From an uncultured Sphingomonadaceae bacterium (GTDB lineage Bacteria; Pseudomonadota; Alphaproteobacteria; Sphingomonadales; Sphingomonadaceae), in contig CANMEE010000001.1 in the NCBI GenBank assembly GCA_947496865.1, forward strand, positions 1,169,501 through 1,233,500: a stretch of DNA of 64,000 nucleotides, written 5' to 3'. Numbering within the stretch: the stretch's first letter is position 1; every line of letters starts with the position of its first letter. Positions 43,418-53,700 of this stretch are shown piece by piece. The notes beneath the pieces were generated by a model. The model searched no databases, was not told the origin of the DNA, and saw only the letters and a list, made by a program, of their open reading frames with translations. The position numbers and the translations under genes were made by a program.

Positions 43418-44251
43418 CTATTCGCCGGGTTGGCGCACCGCCAATATGTCGCATGGCAAATAGGTGATGAGCGCGCGGGCCATACTGCCCATCATATTGG
43501 CGCGGAATCCACTTGTGCCATGGGTGCCAATAACCGCCAGATCGGTATGCCGGTTTTTCAACGCCTGCTGCACAACGCTGCAAGTATCGCCATATTCCAC
43601 AGCATAGGTCAGTTTTTTGCGAGTATCAGGCGACAGTTTCAGCTCTTCCATGAATTTTGTGATCTGCAAATGCTGCTCCGTTCGAAATTCCTCCGTGACG
43701 GATTCGGAATGCAGGAAGCCTTCAAAGGGCACATGAAAGGCGTTGATGATATGTGGCTGTAGCTCTGAAAAGAGCACGCAACCTTGCTCAATCGCATAGG
43801 CGGAGGGAGGCGAGAAATCGCTGGCGGCGACGAGGCGCTCATATAATGTGGTCGCGCGGTTCTTGGCGATAAGCACGGGCAGTGGACTGTGATGAATAAT
43901 CCGTTCCAATTGTGTGCCCATGATCAGATCGCCCAAACGGCCAATCCGCGCAACGCCTGTGACAATCATCCCCGAATTGCTCGCCACAGCATTGTCGATA
44001 ACTTGGCTGACGACATCACCGCGCTCGATGATAATCTCTGCTTCCATATTATAACTGGCGAGATCGAGTTCGATTTCAGCTGAGGCTGCCTCTACGGCAG
44101 CATTATCGTGCCGTCCCTTTTCTAGCACATGGCAGATGACAAGCTTTGCACCCCGCGCTTTGGCTAGTTGGACAGCGCGATCCATGGGCCTGTCGCCGCG
44201 CGCAGTGAGGTCGGTTGCAAGAAAAATAGTGTGATCGGTTTGTGTTGACAT
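43418..44251 (-). CDS. Universal stress protein, tandem UspA domains
   Basis: A 277-residue cytoplasmic protein with two Usp folds. The first half begins IFLATDLTARGDRPMDRAVQLAKARGA, and the second starts at RLVAASDFSPPSAYAI. The second domain ends with the ATP-binding signature GTHGTSGFRANMMGSMARAL (G-2x-G-9x-G-S). AAAGG precedes the ATG. It is downstream of a CPA2 antiporter on the same strand (110-base gap), a pairing often linked to stress or low oxygen; an FNR-type box lies upstream of the antiporter. Confidence 0.92.
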   Translation of the reverse strand: MSTQTDHTIFLATDLTARGDRPMDRAVQLAKARGAKLVICHVLEKGRHDNAAVEAASAEIELDLASYNMEAEIIIERGDVVSQVIDNAVASNSGMIVTGVARIGRLGDLIMGTQLERIIHHSPLPVLIAKNRATTLYERLVAASDFSPPSAYAIEQGCVLFSELQPHIINAFHVPFEGFLHSESVTEEFRTEQHLQITKFMEELKLSPDTRKKLTYAVEYGDTCSVVQQALKNRHTDLAVIGTHGTSGFRANMMGSMARALITYLPCDILAVRQPGE

Positions 44252-44361
44252 GGGGGTACCTTTCTAAATTTTCCGTTCTGAATATTTCGTGTAAACGCAA
44301 GTATCACGCCTGCCTTGATGCCGTTAAATCGATTGATGACAGGTTGGTCGATAGGGCTAGT

Positions 44362-46089
44362 CTATTTTTGGGCCTCCATTCCGCTTTGCCATGTTCGCTG
44401 ATCATCAACGATCGTGCGCGCGGCATCTTGTGGAAAGCCGATATTGGTGAGCAATTGTTCGCAAAGTTCGAGACTGGCTTCGACCGTTTCAGGCACCGCA
44501 CTTCGGGCACCGCTGGCGCGCAGTTCTGCGGCATGGCTAACGTCACTGGCGCGCGCGATAATCGGAATATGGGGCCAGTCTCTGTGAACGGCTTTGATCA
44601 CATGATCAGCCGCTTCGGGGGTATTCATGGTCGTAGCGAAGGCGGCGGCTCTCTCTATGCCCACATGTTTCAACATATCAGGCTGACTGGCATCACCAAA
44701 AAATATCGCCGCTCCCTTGGCGCGCTCTGTCGCCACTAAATCGGGATCACTATCAATAGCGATATAGGGAATCCGTTGCTCGTCTAACAGTTGCGCAAGC
44801 AAGCGGCCAACACGTCCAAATCCACCGATAATGACCGGATGTTCGTCGTCTATGCTTGTCGGCGTTTCGCCGTTTTTGGTCCCCCGTTGCCGTAAGATTT
44901 CTCCCATTCGTTTTCCTGCAATAGCGAGCAGCGGTGTCAGGAACATGGTAACGATGACGACGAGCAGCATGAACTGGGCGATGTTCGGATCAAGCAGAGA
45001 AAGGGACAAAGCGGCGGCGATAACAACAAAGGCGAACTCGCCGCCTTGGCTCATCAATATTGCGGTTTCCGCTGCGACATCCTTGGGCAAGCGATAGGCG
45101 CGTGCGAGGGCGAATAAAATGGTTCCCTTAATTACCAGCAAGCCCAGCGCTGACAGCAAGACCCACTGGATATTCGCCCAGACGGCCAGAATATCTAGGC
45201 TCATCCCGACCGAGATGAAGAACAAGCCCAACAACAGGCCCTTAAAGGGTTCGATGTCGCTGGCAATTTGGTGGCGATATTCTGTGCCAGCGAAGAGCAG
45301 TCCGGCAAGAAAGGCGCCCAGTGCCATTGACAGTCCCGCTAGCGCCGTCAGCGCCGCCGTGATGAGGACCAGCAATATCACCGCTGCCATGAACACTTCG
45401 CGACTGCCGGTGCCGCCTACAAAACGAAGGAACGGGCGGACAGCAATTCGGCCTATCAGGAAGATCACGGCTATCACGAGCACCGCTTCGCCAATGGCTT
45501 GCAAGGCTGCCAAGGCAAGCGACCCTTGGATCGTCGCGCCGGCTATACCAACGAAAAATAATATCGGTACCACCGCTAGGTCTTGCAGCAGCAGGACCCC
45601 AAAACTGGCGCGGCCAGCTGGCGTGCTGAGGCGGCGCGATTCTGTAAGCAGCTGCATCACAAGCGCGGTGGATGACAGGGCAAGGCACAGGCCAAAAATG
45701 GTTGCGGCGACCAAATTATTGCCGAATGCATAAGCGATGGCGCCGATGATCAGCGCGCTAATGATAACCTGTGCTGTACCGAAACCGAAAACTAGCCGCC
45801 GCATGCCCCAAAGCTGGGCGATAGAGAGTTCAAGACCGATGGTGAACAGTAGGAATATAACGCCAAGCTCTGCAAAGCGGCTAACGCCCTCGACATCTGC
45901 GATCACCATTAGTTCGAGCACGGGCGTTTCACCGACCAGACGGCCGACACCGAAGGGGCCGATAACCAGACCCACAAACAAGAAACCAAGCACCGCGCTA
46001 ATTCCCGCCTTACGGAACAATGGGACAATCAGCCCGGCCGCCACCAAGAAGATGATAGTTTCGCGAAGATAAGGGATTTCAGGATGCAC
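44362..46089 (-). CDS. CPA2-family cation:proton antiporter, KefB/KefC-like
   Basis: A 575-residue potassium (or sodium)/proton antiporter. About twelve helices (residues 8-385) carry the conserved GVIFLLFTIGLELS and ALSSTALVMQLLTE segments. A cytoplasmic RCK/TrkA-N domain starts at IIGGFGRVGRLLAQLL (about 425) with the NAD-binding GxGxxG and AFATTMNTPEAADHVI. The GTG start at 46089 has AGAGG seven bases before it. The gene shares an upstream region with the divergent EEP gene, which contains a perfect TTGAT-N4-ATCAA box. KefC-like systems protect against electrophiles; regulation by glutathione adducts is not visible from sequence. Confidence 0.91.
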   Translation of the reverse strand: MHPEIPYLRETIIFLVAAGLIVPLFRKAGISAVLGFLFVGLVIGPFGVGRLVGETPVLELMVIADVEGVSRFAELGVIFLLFTIGLELSIAQLWGMRRLVFGFGTAQVIISALIIGAIAYAFGNNLVAATIFGLCLALSSTALVMQLLTESRRLSTPAGRASFGVLLLQDLAVVPILFFVGIAGATIQGSLALAALQAIGEAVLVIAVIFLIGRIAVRPFLRFVGGTGSREVFMAAVILLVLITAALTALAGLSMALGAFLAGLLFAGTEYRHQIASDIEPFKGLLLGLFFISVGMSLDILAVWANIQWVLLSALGLLVIKGTILFALARAYRLPKDVAAETAILMSQGGEFAFVVIAAALSLSLLDPNIAQFMLLVVIVTMFLTPLLAIAGKRMGEILRQRGTKNGETPTSIDDEHPVIIGGFGRVGRLLAQLLDEQRIPYIAIDSDPDLVATERAKGAAIFFGDASQPDMLKHVGIERAAAFATTMNTPEAADHVIKAVHRDWPHIPIIARASDVSHAAELRASGARSAVPETVEASLELCEQLLTNIGFPQDAARTIVDDQRTWQSGMEAQK

Positions 46090-46212
46090 AGTCAGGCCTC
46101 TGTTTTGGTTGCTAACGGGGACTGGAATGGACGCGATCTTTTGGCGTGTCTCCTATACGGAGAATGGTGGTCTTGTTGGTGACTCTTGTATCACCGCCCG
46201 TTCGCTATGTGA

Positions 46213-46226
46213 TTGATCTGGATCAA
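46213..46226. promoter_or_regulatory. Perfect FNR/CRP-type box
   Basis: TTGATCTGGATCAA matches the FNR/Anr/FixK consensus TTGAT-N4-ATCAA exactly. It is centred about 130 bases before the antiporter start and 97 bases before the EEP gene start. Confidence 0.6.
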
Positions 46227-46316
46227 GGGCCAGGAAACATCCGGTTAGAATCAGTTTGCATGATCGGTGCATATCCCTAGTTTCACGAACGCTCGGATCC
46301 GTAGAGACCGGAAAAG

Positions 46317-47051
46317 ATGAAATGGGTTTGGCGTGAGGCAAGTGCAGAGTTTTCGATGTTAAAAGTTGCCAGTTACAATATTCATAAAGCTGTCGGGACC
46401 GACCGGAGGCGTAATCCGGGCCGCATCATTGAGGTGCTAAACGAGCTGGATGCGGATATTATCGCCTTGCAAGAGGCTGATCGGCGCTTTGGTGCAAGAG
46501 CAGCGGCGTTACCCTCGCTGCTGCTGGAACAATATAGCGATTATCGCGCCATTCCCTTGGACGTACAAACCGACTCCATGGGCTGGCATGGCAATGCGAT
46601 ACTGGCGCATAAGACGGCCCGGATCACGGCGCATGACATATTACACATCCCCTATCTGGAGCCGCGAGGCGCAGTGATGGCGCAGATTGAAGTCGACGGG
46701 TTTGCCGTGTCGATATTTGGCATGCATCTTGACCTATCGGGGCTTTGGCGCCGACGCCAAGCGGCTGCTATTGTCAAACATGCCAAGCAATATGGGCGCG
46801 ACCGGCCGACCATATTAATGGGCGATCTCAATGAATGGAGTGCATCGGGCGGTTGTCTAAATGATTTCGGCCGGAGTTATAATTTGGTGGAATGCGGCCG
46901 CAGCTTCCATTCGCGCGGGCCGATAGCGCGGCTCGACCGGATCATGCATTGTGATCAGCTTAAAACTACACAGAGCGGTGTTCATCATAGCGCTTCCTCA
47001 CGCAAGGCATCGGATCATCTTCCGGTCTGGGCCCGAATCGAATCAGTGTAG
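46317..47051 (+). CDS. Endonuclease/exonuclease/phosphatase (EEP) family hydrolase
   Basis: A 244-residue metal-dependent hydrolase of the DNase I-like fold. Motifs are KVASYNIHKAVG near residue 15, DIIALQEADRRFG (metal-binding Glu), FGMHLDLSGLWRR, TILMGDLNEW (Asp/Asn) and the final SDHLPVWARI (Asp-His). Substrates in the family range from DNA to phospholipids and sphingomyelin, so the role is open. ATG 46317 follows a GGAAAAG stretch; an internal ATG at 46356 directly before the first motif is an alternative. It is divergent from the antiporter. Confidence 0.85.
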   Translation: MKWVWREASAEFSMLKVASYNIHKAVGTDRRRNPGRIIEVLNELDADIIALQEADRRFGARAAALPSLLLEQYSDYRAIPLDVQTDSMGWHGNAILAHKTARITAHDILHIPYLEPRGAVMAQIEVDGFAVSIFGMHLDLSGLWRRRQAAAIVKHAKQYGRDRPTILMGDLNEWSASGGCLNDFGRSYNLVECGRSFHSRGPIARLDRIMHCDQLKTTQSGVHHSASSRKASDHLPVWARIESV

Positions 47052-47083
47052 CAGTTTGATAGGTAAGCCTTTGGGCAATTGGT

Positions 47084-47725
47084 TCAGGGCTGGTGGATCA
47101 GCATCCACGCATCGACGGCCCGTGTTGCCCGTTTTTCCCTGTCCGCAGCAGATAATTTCATCTTATGACCGTAGCGCAATAGCAGATCCATTCTGCCCAT
47201 CACCAATCCGGCAAACATCTCTGCTGAAGCCTCCACATCATCACTGTGAATTTCGCCTTTGTCTATTGAGACACGCAGCAAGGCTTTGAGACTTTCAGCC
47301 ATTCGGAGCGGCCCATTTTCGAGGAACATCTTGCCGATTGTCGGATCACGCGCCATTTCCGCGGCCAACATTCGTTCCAATCGAACCCGGTCCTCTCGCA
47401 AGAGAAAATCGAGCATGGCGAGCGCTGCATGCAAGAGGACTTGTCGGAGGGTTTTTTCCGCCAGATTCTCTGGCACAAAATTCTCTCGCATATGTGCTGA
47501 TTCCGCCCGCACCACTTGTCCGAAGAGATTTTCCTTGTCCTTGAACCGGCTGTAAATAGTCACTTTGGAGACCTGCGCCCGCGCAGCAATTGCTTCGATC
47601 GTCGCGGCGGAAAAGCCATGGGCAAAAAATTCAACGCGGGCGGCGGCCAGAATATCGGCAATTTTGCGCTGGCTCGCTGGCCTGTCGGTCAGTTTATCCA
47701 TATGATTTTTATCGGTATTTGGCAC
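47084..47725 (-). CDS. TetR/AcrR-family repressor of the adjacent RND pump
   Basis: A 213-residue regulator. The helix-turn-helix region is ARVEFFAHGFSAATIEAIAARAQVSKVTIYSRFKDKENLF (about 28-68), followed by a TetR C-terminal domain with LRQVLLHAALAMLDFLLREDR. It is divergent from a three-gene RND efflux operon, and the intergenic region holds two palindromes of the TetR type. By analogy with AcrR/TtgR it should repress the pump and itself until a ligand binds. Confidence 0.9.
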   Translation of the reverse strand: MPNTDKNHMDKLTDRPASQRKIADILAAARVEFFAHGFSAATIEAIAARAQVSKVTIYSRFKDKENLFGQVVRAESAHMRENFVPENLAEKTLRQVLLHAALAMLDFLLREDRVRLERMLAAEMARDPTIGKMFLENGPLRMAESLKALLRVSIDKGEIHSDDVEASAEMFAGLVMGRMDLLLRYGHKMKLSAADREKRATRAVDAWMLIHQP

Positions 47726-47761
47726 CGCGATTTCCCCTCGTGATATTATACCCTAACAAAA

Positions 47762-47794
47762 TGAACGCCATCGTTCAAATAAAACGTTGACGTT
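47762..47794. promoter_or_regulatory. Paired palindromic operators for the divergent TetR/efflux promoters
   Basis: TGAACG-CCAT-CGTTCA (47762-47777) and AACG-TTGA-CGTT (47783-47794) share the AACG-N4-CGTT core with centres 19 bases apart. The outer bases also pair as AAAATGAACG (47758-47767) with CGTTCATTTT (47791-47800). A TTATAC/TATACG element at 47814-47820 may be the -10 of the efflux operon. Confidence 0.68.
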
Positions 47795-47862
47795 CATTTT
47801 ATTCGATGGCAGTTTATACGCACTTGGCCAGCCCCAAGTCGTTGTAACGGTGCCCCCCTATT

Positions 47863-49362
47863 GTGATACGGAAATTTGCTAAAGTCCTTTTGTCGTCCGG
47901 TGCCGTAATGCTGCTGGTGAGCAGTTGTGTGAGCATGGCACCCGATTCCCCTGCGCCTGAAATTGCCGCTGGTGTGCCGTCGCAATTTACGAAGGGTGAC
48001 GCGAGCGGTGCTTATGAGCCAGAGCAATGGTGGACCGCGTTTCAGGATCCAGTGCTCAATAGCTTGCTGGACGAAGCACTGGCGAAAAATCTCGATCTCG
48101 CCGAAGCGGCAGCCCGTCTACGTGCAGCAGAAGCGCAAGCGCGGGTTTCGAAAAGCGGTTTGTTCCCGCAAATTAATGCCGATGTTGGCAGTAGCTATTC
48201 CGACACGCCGACAGCCGGTACAGGATTTGGTGCGGGCGCCGGGGCGTCACGCTTTCAAGTAGAAAGTTACACCTCCGGTCTGGGCTTCTCTTATGAAGTG
48301 GATCTTTGGGGCAGGTTACGCGACGACGCGCGGGCCGGTCGAGCCGATGCGGTCGCCGCGGCAGCGGACATGCAGGCCGCGCGCCTTGCGGTGATGGCGG
48401 AAACGATCACCAGCTATTTTGATATTGTCGATGCGCGCGACCAAATTGCCCTCACGACCAAGATTATCGACGTGCTGGGCGATCGTGTGGCCCAGACGGA
48501 AAATCGCTATCGCCGCGGTCTGGCGACTTCATTTGAGCTCTATCAGGTACGACAGGATTTTCGCAATATTCAAGCCGGTCTGCCGCAGCGCGAAATCCAG
48601 CTAACCGCGACGGAAGGACAGCTTGCCGTGCTGGTCGGGCGTTATTCTGACAATATGGATCAGTTTCTTGGAAAGAAGCTCGCGCCGCAACTCATCTTCA
48701 CTTCCATTCCCTCTGGTCTGCCGATCAACTTGTTGGCGCAGCGGCCAGATATTTACGCAGAAGGCCAGCGATTGGAAGCGGCCAGGTTCAACCTTGGTGC
48801 CCGCAAGGCAGAACGGTTTCCATCGATCAGCCTGTCGGCCGGAACAGGAACGCAGGCTGGCAGCGCCTCAGGCTTGCTGGATATTTTTGACAAATGGATT
48901 CTCAATCTGGGTGCCGGCCTGACGGCGCCCTTGTTCCAAGGTGGCCGAATCAGAGCTAATATTGATGTGGCAGATGCCCAATATTCCCAACAGGCGGCGG
49001 TTTACGCCCGAACCGTCCTGACGGCTTACCAGGAAGTTGGCTCTGCAATTGAACGCTATGAAGAAGAGCGGCAGCGCTATCGTTTCCTCTATTCCCAGCT
49101 TGATGAAGCGACTGCCGCTGCAGAATTGCAATCCCGGCGTTTTGCCACTGGAGTGGGCAGTTATGTCGATTATCTGGATGCTTTGCGTGCGCAATATCAG
49201 GTGCAGTCTGCGCTGTCGTCCGCTGCGCGCGATGTGGCGCTGGGTCGGCTTGCAGTGCACCGGGCGCTCGGCGGCAGCTGGGAAGAAAGAGCATCCGCGA
49301 CGCGCGTTACCGAGGGCAATGATCCAGAGGATCAGGTCTCAGAAATTCAAGGAGAAGAATAG
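47863..49362 (+). CDS. RND efflux outer-membrane factor, NodT-type lipoprotein
   Basis: A 499-residue TolC-like channel subunit. The signal peptide ends at lipobox VSSC (Cys22). Two repeated OEP regions follow, with EQWWTAFQDPVLNSLLDEALAKNLDLAEAAARLRAAEAQ and PINLLAQRPDIYAEGQRLEAARFNLGARKAERFPSISL, the classic NodT-family stretches. The start is GTG 47863; no good Shine-Dalgarno is visible. It is the first gene of OMF-MFP-RND with a one-base overlap to the MFP gene. It could also serve the second RND pump (30305), which lacks its own channel. Confidence 0.94.
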   Translation: MIRKFAKVLLSSGAVMLLVSSCVSMAPDSPAPEIAAGVPSQFTKGDASGAYEPEQWWTAFQDPVLNSLLDEALAKNLDLAEAAARLRAAEAQARVSKSGLFPQINADVGSSYSDTPTAGTGFGAGAGASRFQVESYTSGLGFSYEVDLWGRLRDDARAGRADAVAAAADMQAARLAVMAETITSYFDIVDARDQIALTTKIIDVLGDRVAQTENRYRRGLATSFELYQVRQDFRNIQAGLPQREIQLTATEGQLAVLVGRYSDNMDQFLGKKLAPQLIFTSIPSGLPINLLAQRPDIYAEGQRLEAARFNLGARKAERFPSISLSAGTGTQAGSASGLLDIFDKWILNLGAGLTAPLFQGGRIRANIDVADAQYSQQAAVYARTVLTAYQEVGSAIERYEEERQRYRFLYSQLDEATAAAELQSRRFATGVGSYVDYLDALRAQYQVQSALSSAARDVALGRLAVHRALGGSWEERASATRVTEGNDPEDQVSEIQGEE

Positions 49363-50756
49363 TGCATCGGCAACGCGTTATCGGGGGCCTGATCCTGCTC
49401 GCTGCAATAGTCATTGCGGCATTGTTAATAGCCCTGCGCTCCGGTCCCGAGGAGAAGCCGCCTGAGGAAAATATTCCGCTGGTACAAGCGGAGCGGTTGG
49501 AAATTCGCTCCGGCAACTTGATGGTTCAGGGTGCGGGCACGGTTCGCGCCCGAGAAGAGCTGACTTTGTCGGCGGAAGTGGCTGGAAAGCTAGTTTATGT
49601 AAATCCGGACTTGCGTGAAGGCCAAAGGGTTGCGCGGGGTGCGACTCTGTTTCGGATCGACACAGCCGATTACCGCAATGCCGTGCAAACGGCGCAGGCC
49701 GATGTGGCCTCGCAAAATGTCGCAGTCATGCAAGCGCGAGAAGAAGTAACGCTTGCTAAAGCCGAGCTTGCTCGCTTTGAGCAGCGCGGTGTTAACAGCA
49801 GTGCCTATGCCAGTGTGGACAGCAGCGACTATGCTGCGCGGATTTTACCGCCAGAAGCGTTGGCGAGAAACCAGGCCAGCAATAATCAGCAATCGGCGGC
49901 AGTGGCGCCGACCAATGGCCTGGCGACCCGTGAGCCACAATTGCAATCCGCTCGTGCCGGCTTGCGCCGCGCCCAAGCCCAATTGTCCGATGCGCAAACA
50001 GCATTGAGGCGAACCACCGTTCGCGCGCCGTTTTCCGGCGTTGTGCGGTCTGAGGACATCGCGCTGGGCAGCTATGTCGCGCCTGGCCAGTCCCTCGGCA
50101 CGATGGTGGGCACTGCTGATTTTGAAGCGGTTATCCCTCTGTCGGAAAGCGAGGCGGCTTTGATTCCGGAATTGTGGCGGCCCGGTAGCAACCGGATCGA
50201 AGCATCGGTCTATTCGGATTATGGCGGTACCCGTTATCGCTGGCAGGCCTTTGTGGATCGAGCAAACAGCGTGCTCAATCCGCAAACCCGGACGATAGAT
50301 GTGTTTTTGCGGATCCCCAATCCACTGCGCGGCGGTGCGCCAGCGATGGTCCAAAAAGAAGGCCAAAAATCCACCGGAGCGTCGGGTGCCCCGCCGTTAT
50401 TCGTTGGTAGCTTTGTGGACGCAGAAATTACCGGCCGAGCGCTGGATGAGTATGCGGTCTTGCCGCTGGCTGGGCTGCGGCCCGGTAATCAGATATGGTT
50501 GGTCCGTGACGGCCGGTTAAGGATCGTGAAGGTCGAAATCCTTCAACGCACCGATACGCAAGCGCTCATCAATACTGTCGGCCTGGGCAATAAACCGGTC
50601 GTGATTTTTGGAGCGCTCAAAACAGCCACAGATGGTCAGCAGGTGCGGATTTCGCAGGACAGAAAAAAGGGCGTAACCACAACAGAGGATACCGCTGAAA
50701 AATCGAAAAAGACCAAAATAAAAGCCAGTAAAAAAGCGGCTGACAAAGCGCCATGA
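49362..50756 (+). CDS. RND efflux periplasmic adaptor (MFP/HlyD)
   Basis: A 464-residue adaptor anchored by one N-terminal helix (residues 6-25). The lipoyl domain halves are LSAEVAGKLVYVNPDLREGQRVARG and TVRAPFSGVVRSEDIALGSYVAPGQ; a long coiled hairpin lies between (about 105-210), then the beta-barrel. The C-terminus is a Lys-rich tail (KKTKIKASKKAADK). The GTG start overlaps the OMF stop (TAGTG), and its end overlaps the RND ATG (ATGA), so all three pump parts are translationally coupled. Confidence 0.93.
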   Translation: MHRQRVIGGLILLAAIVIAALLIALRSGPEEKPPEENIPLVQAERLEIRSGNLMVQGAGTVRAREELTLSAEVAGKLVYVNPDLREGQRVARGATLFRIDTADYRNAVQTAQADVASQNVAVMQAREEVTLAKAELARFEQRGVNSSAYASVDSSDYAARILPPEALARNQASNNQQSAAVAPTNGLATREPQLQSARAGLRRAQAQLSDAQTALRRTTVRAPFSGVVRSEDIALGSYVAPGQSLGTMVGTADFEAVIPLSESEAALIPELWRPGSNRIEASVYSDYGGTRYRWQAFVDRANSVLNPQTRTIDVFLRIPNPLRGGAPAMVQKEGQKSTGASGAPPLFVGSFVDAEITGRALDEYAVLPLAGLRPGNQIWLVRDGRLRIVKVEILQRTDTQALINTVGLGNKPVVIFGALKTATDGQQVRISQDRKKGVTTTEDTAEKSKKTKIKASKKAADKAP

Positions 50757-53700
50757 CCGACGGCGCAGATCAGTCGAGTTTACCGCCGTCAGGGCCGGAA
50801 ACGCCCAGCAAAGCGGTGATGGAGCAGACAGGCTTTGTGGCATTCATGGCGCGCAACGGTGTCGCGGCCAACTTGCTGATGGTGTTCTTTCTGATTGCCG
50901 GTATCGCGTCCTTCGGGACGATCGTGCAGGAGGTTTTTCCTGAAAATAGCCTTGATACGGTGCAGGTCAGCGTCACGTATCCCGGCGCGACGCCCGATGA
51001 AGTCGAAGAATCGATTGTCCAGAAAATCGAAGAAGCTGTGGAAGCTGTGGACGGGGTGAAGAAGGTTAAATCCAATGCCTATGAGGGGTCCGGCGCGGTT
51101 TCGGTGGAACTGGAACTGGGTACGGATATCGACCGCGCGTTGGACGATGTTAAGGCTGAGATTGACCAGATACAGACCTTTCCGGACGAAGCGGAAGAAC
51201 CAGATGTTCGCGAATTGACTACCAGACAAAGCGTCGTGCGGATTGCGATATTTGGTGATGTGTCGGAAACGGCCTTGAAAGAAGTGGCGTATCAGCTGGA
51301 GGACTCGCTGGCCGCACTTGATGATGTTTCTTTTGTCGATACCAGTTCCATTCGCGATTATGAGCTTTCGATTGAAGTGCCGCAAAACACGCTGCAGGCT
51401 TTTGGCCTGTCTCTAAATGATATTTCGCGGACGGTTGCGGCCAGTAGCCTCGATAGCCCAGCCGGCTCGATTGATACTGATACCGAGGAAGTGCGGGTGC
51501 GCACCATCGGTCAAAATTACGACCAGCAAAATTTCGAAGATATCGTGCTGGTGAGTAACGAAAATGGCGCGCTGATTAGACTGGGGCAAGTTGCAACGAT
51601 CAAGGACGGATTTGAAGATGCCGATTTGTTGCCGCTCTATAACGGCAAGCCGGTCGCATTCGTTGAAGTTTTCCGCACCAGTGATGAGCGGGTGCTCGAT
51701 GTCGCAGCAGCGGTGCGGGGGTATCTGGAGAATGATTTCAAGACCACTTTGCCAGAGGGCGTGTCCTATGCGATCTGGAGCGATGATTCAGAGCTGCTGA
51801 ATGATCGGTTGAGCCTGTTGCTTAAGAACGCAGCAATCGGGCTATTTTTGGTGTTGCTCGCACTCACGCTGTTTCTCGATATTCGCCTGGCCATGTGGAC
51901 GGCTGTTGGGATTGGGGTCACTTTTGTCGGCGCAATTTATCTGCTGGATCTGGCAGGTTCGAGCATAAATATGTTCTCGCTATTCGGATTCATTCTGGCG
52001 CTCGGGCTGGTGGTTGATGATGCGATTGTTGTCGGTGAGAATATCTATGCGCAACGGGAAAATGGACGCACCGGGCTAGGGGCATCAATTACTGGTGCGC
52101 GGCGGGTAACGGTGCCGGTCATTTTCGCTGTGCTGACCACCGTTGCTGCTTTTTCTCCACTTTTTGCGATTGGCGGCGTGATTGGCAAATTGGTGGCGGA
52201 TATTCCGCTGGTGGTGATCGCTGTTCTGGCGCTTTCGCTGATCGAATGTCTGCTGATACTGCCTTATCACCTTAGCCATTTACCAGCGCCGGGCACGCCC
52301 AATTTGAATATCGTGACACGGTTTTTTGAACGGCTGCAAGCCAGAGTGGATAAACATTATCAGGCGTTTGTTGACGGGCCGTTGGACCGCGCGCTTAATT
52401 TCTCCATTCGCATGCCCTATGTCATTGTTGCTGGCTCGGTTGCGATATTGATCCTGTTCGCGTCCTTCATTCCCGCCGGGATTATCAAAACCGGATTTTT
52501 CCCATCGGTAGAAGCGGATATCGTGACCGCCAGTCTTGAAATGCCAGCCGGCACAACGATCGAGAAAACCGAAGAAATTGCCCGATTAATTGAAGCGGGA
52601 GGACGGGAGGCTTTTGCGGAGTATGAGGCCGGGCAAGAGGAAGATGAGCCTTCTCCCTTACGCGGGATATTCACCAGCGTCGGGCAAGCAGCGGCCAGTG
52701 GTGGGCCGGAACCCAATAGCGGTGCGCTGTCATCTAATATCGCCAGCGTGCAATTTAGCTTTGTGCCCGGCGACCAGCGTGCATTGAACGCGAAAGAATT
52801 TGAAAGTGCATGGCGAGATACGGTGGGACCGCTGGTCGAAGTGCGCTCTCTGGTCTTTGCCTCGGAACTGATTTCAGTCGGCGCGCCCATCAACGTCCAG
52901 CTGTCGGACCCCGATCCTGCGATTGTCGATGCCGCATCCAAACAGCTTATGGCAGATTTGGCGCGTTTTTCTGGCGTGTTTGATATTGAAACCGATCAGG
53001 ATGAAGGATTGCAGGAGATACAGCTGCGTCTCAAACCTGCTGCCCGTACATTGGGCGTCACATTGCAGGATGTGGCTTTGCAAGTGCGTGCAGCCTTTTT
53101 CGGCAGCGAAGCGTTGCGCGTGCAGCGCGGCCGCGAAGATGTCCGGGTTTATATTCGTTTGCCGGAAGAAGAGCGCAATTCGATTACCGACGTCGAACGG
53201 TTTCGCGTGCGCGTTGCTGGCGGCGAAGTGGCCTTGGCGACGCTCGCTGATGTTTCCTTTGGCGAAGCCCCATCGATTATTCGCCGGACAGATGGTCGGC
53301 GGATAACAACCATAACAGCTGATCTTGATGAAGACGTGGTCACGGGGCAGGAAATAGCCGAAGCTCTCAACAACGAGATCATGCCGCGTTTGCAGGCTGA
53401 TTACCCCCAGCTCTTGTACACATTGGGTGGAGAGCAAGAAGAACAGGCAGAATCTTTTGCAGATCTGGGGGCGGCTTTCCTGTTCGCCTTGCTGGCTATC
53501 TATGCGCTGCTGGCGATCCCGTTCCGTTCCTATGTGCAGCCGTTGATCATTATGGCGGTCATTCCTTTTGGCATAATCGGTGCGTTGATCGGGCATATTT
53601 TGCTGGGGTTGCAGCTGGTGGTGCTCAGCATATTCGGGATTATCGCTTTGTCAGGGGTGATTGTGAATGGGTCGCTGGTAATGATTGACTTTATCAACGA

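Noticed and set aside
44300..44345. Second FNR-type site ahead of the Usp gene (TTGATGCCGTTAAA)
   Set aside because: Only the left half matches; the right half differs at too many positions, and it lies within the antiporter/Usp gap without promoter features.
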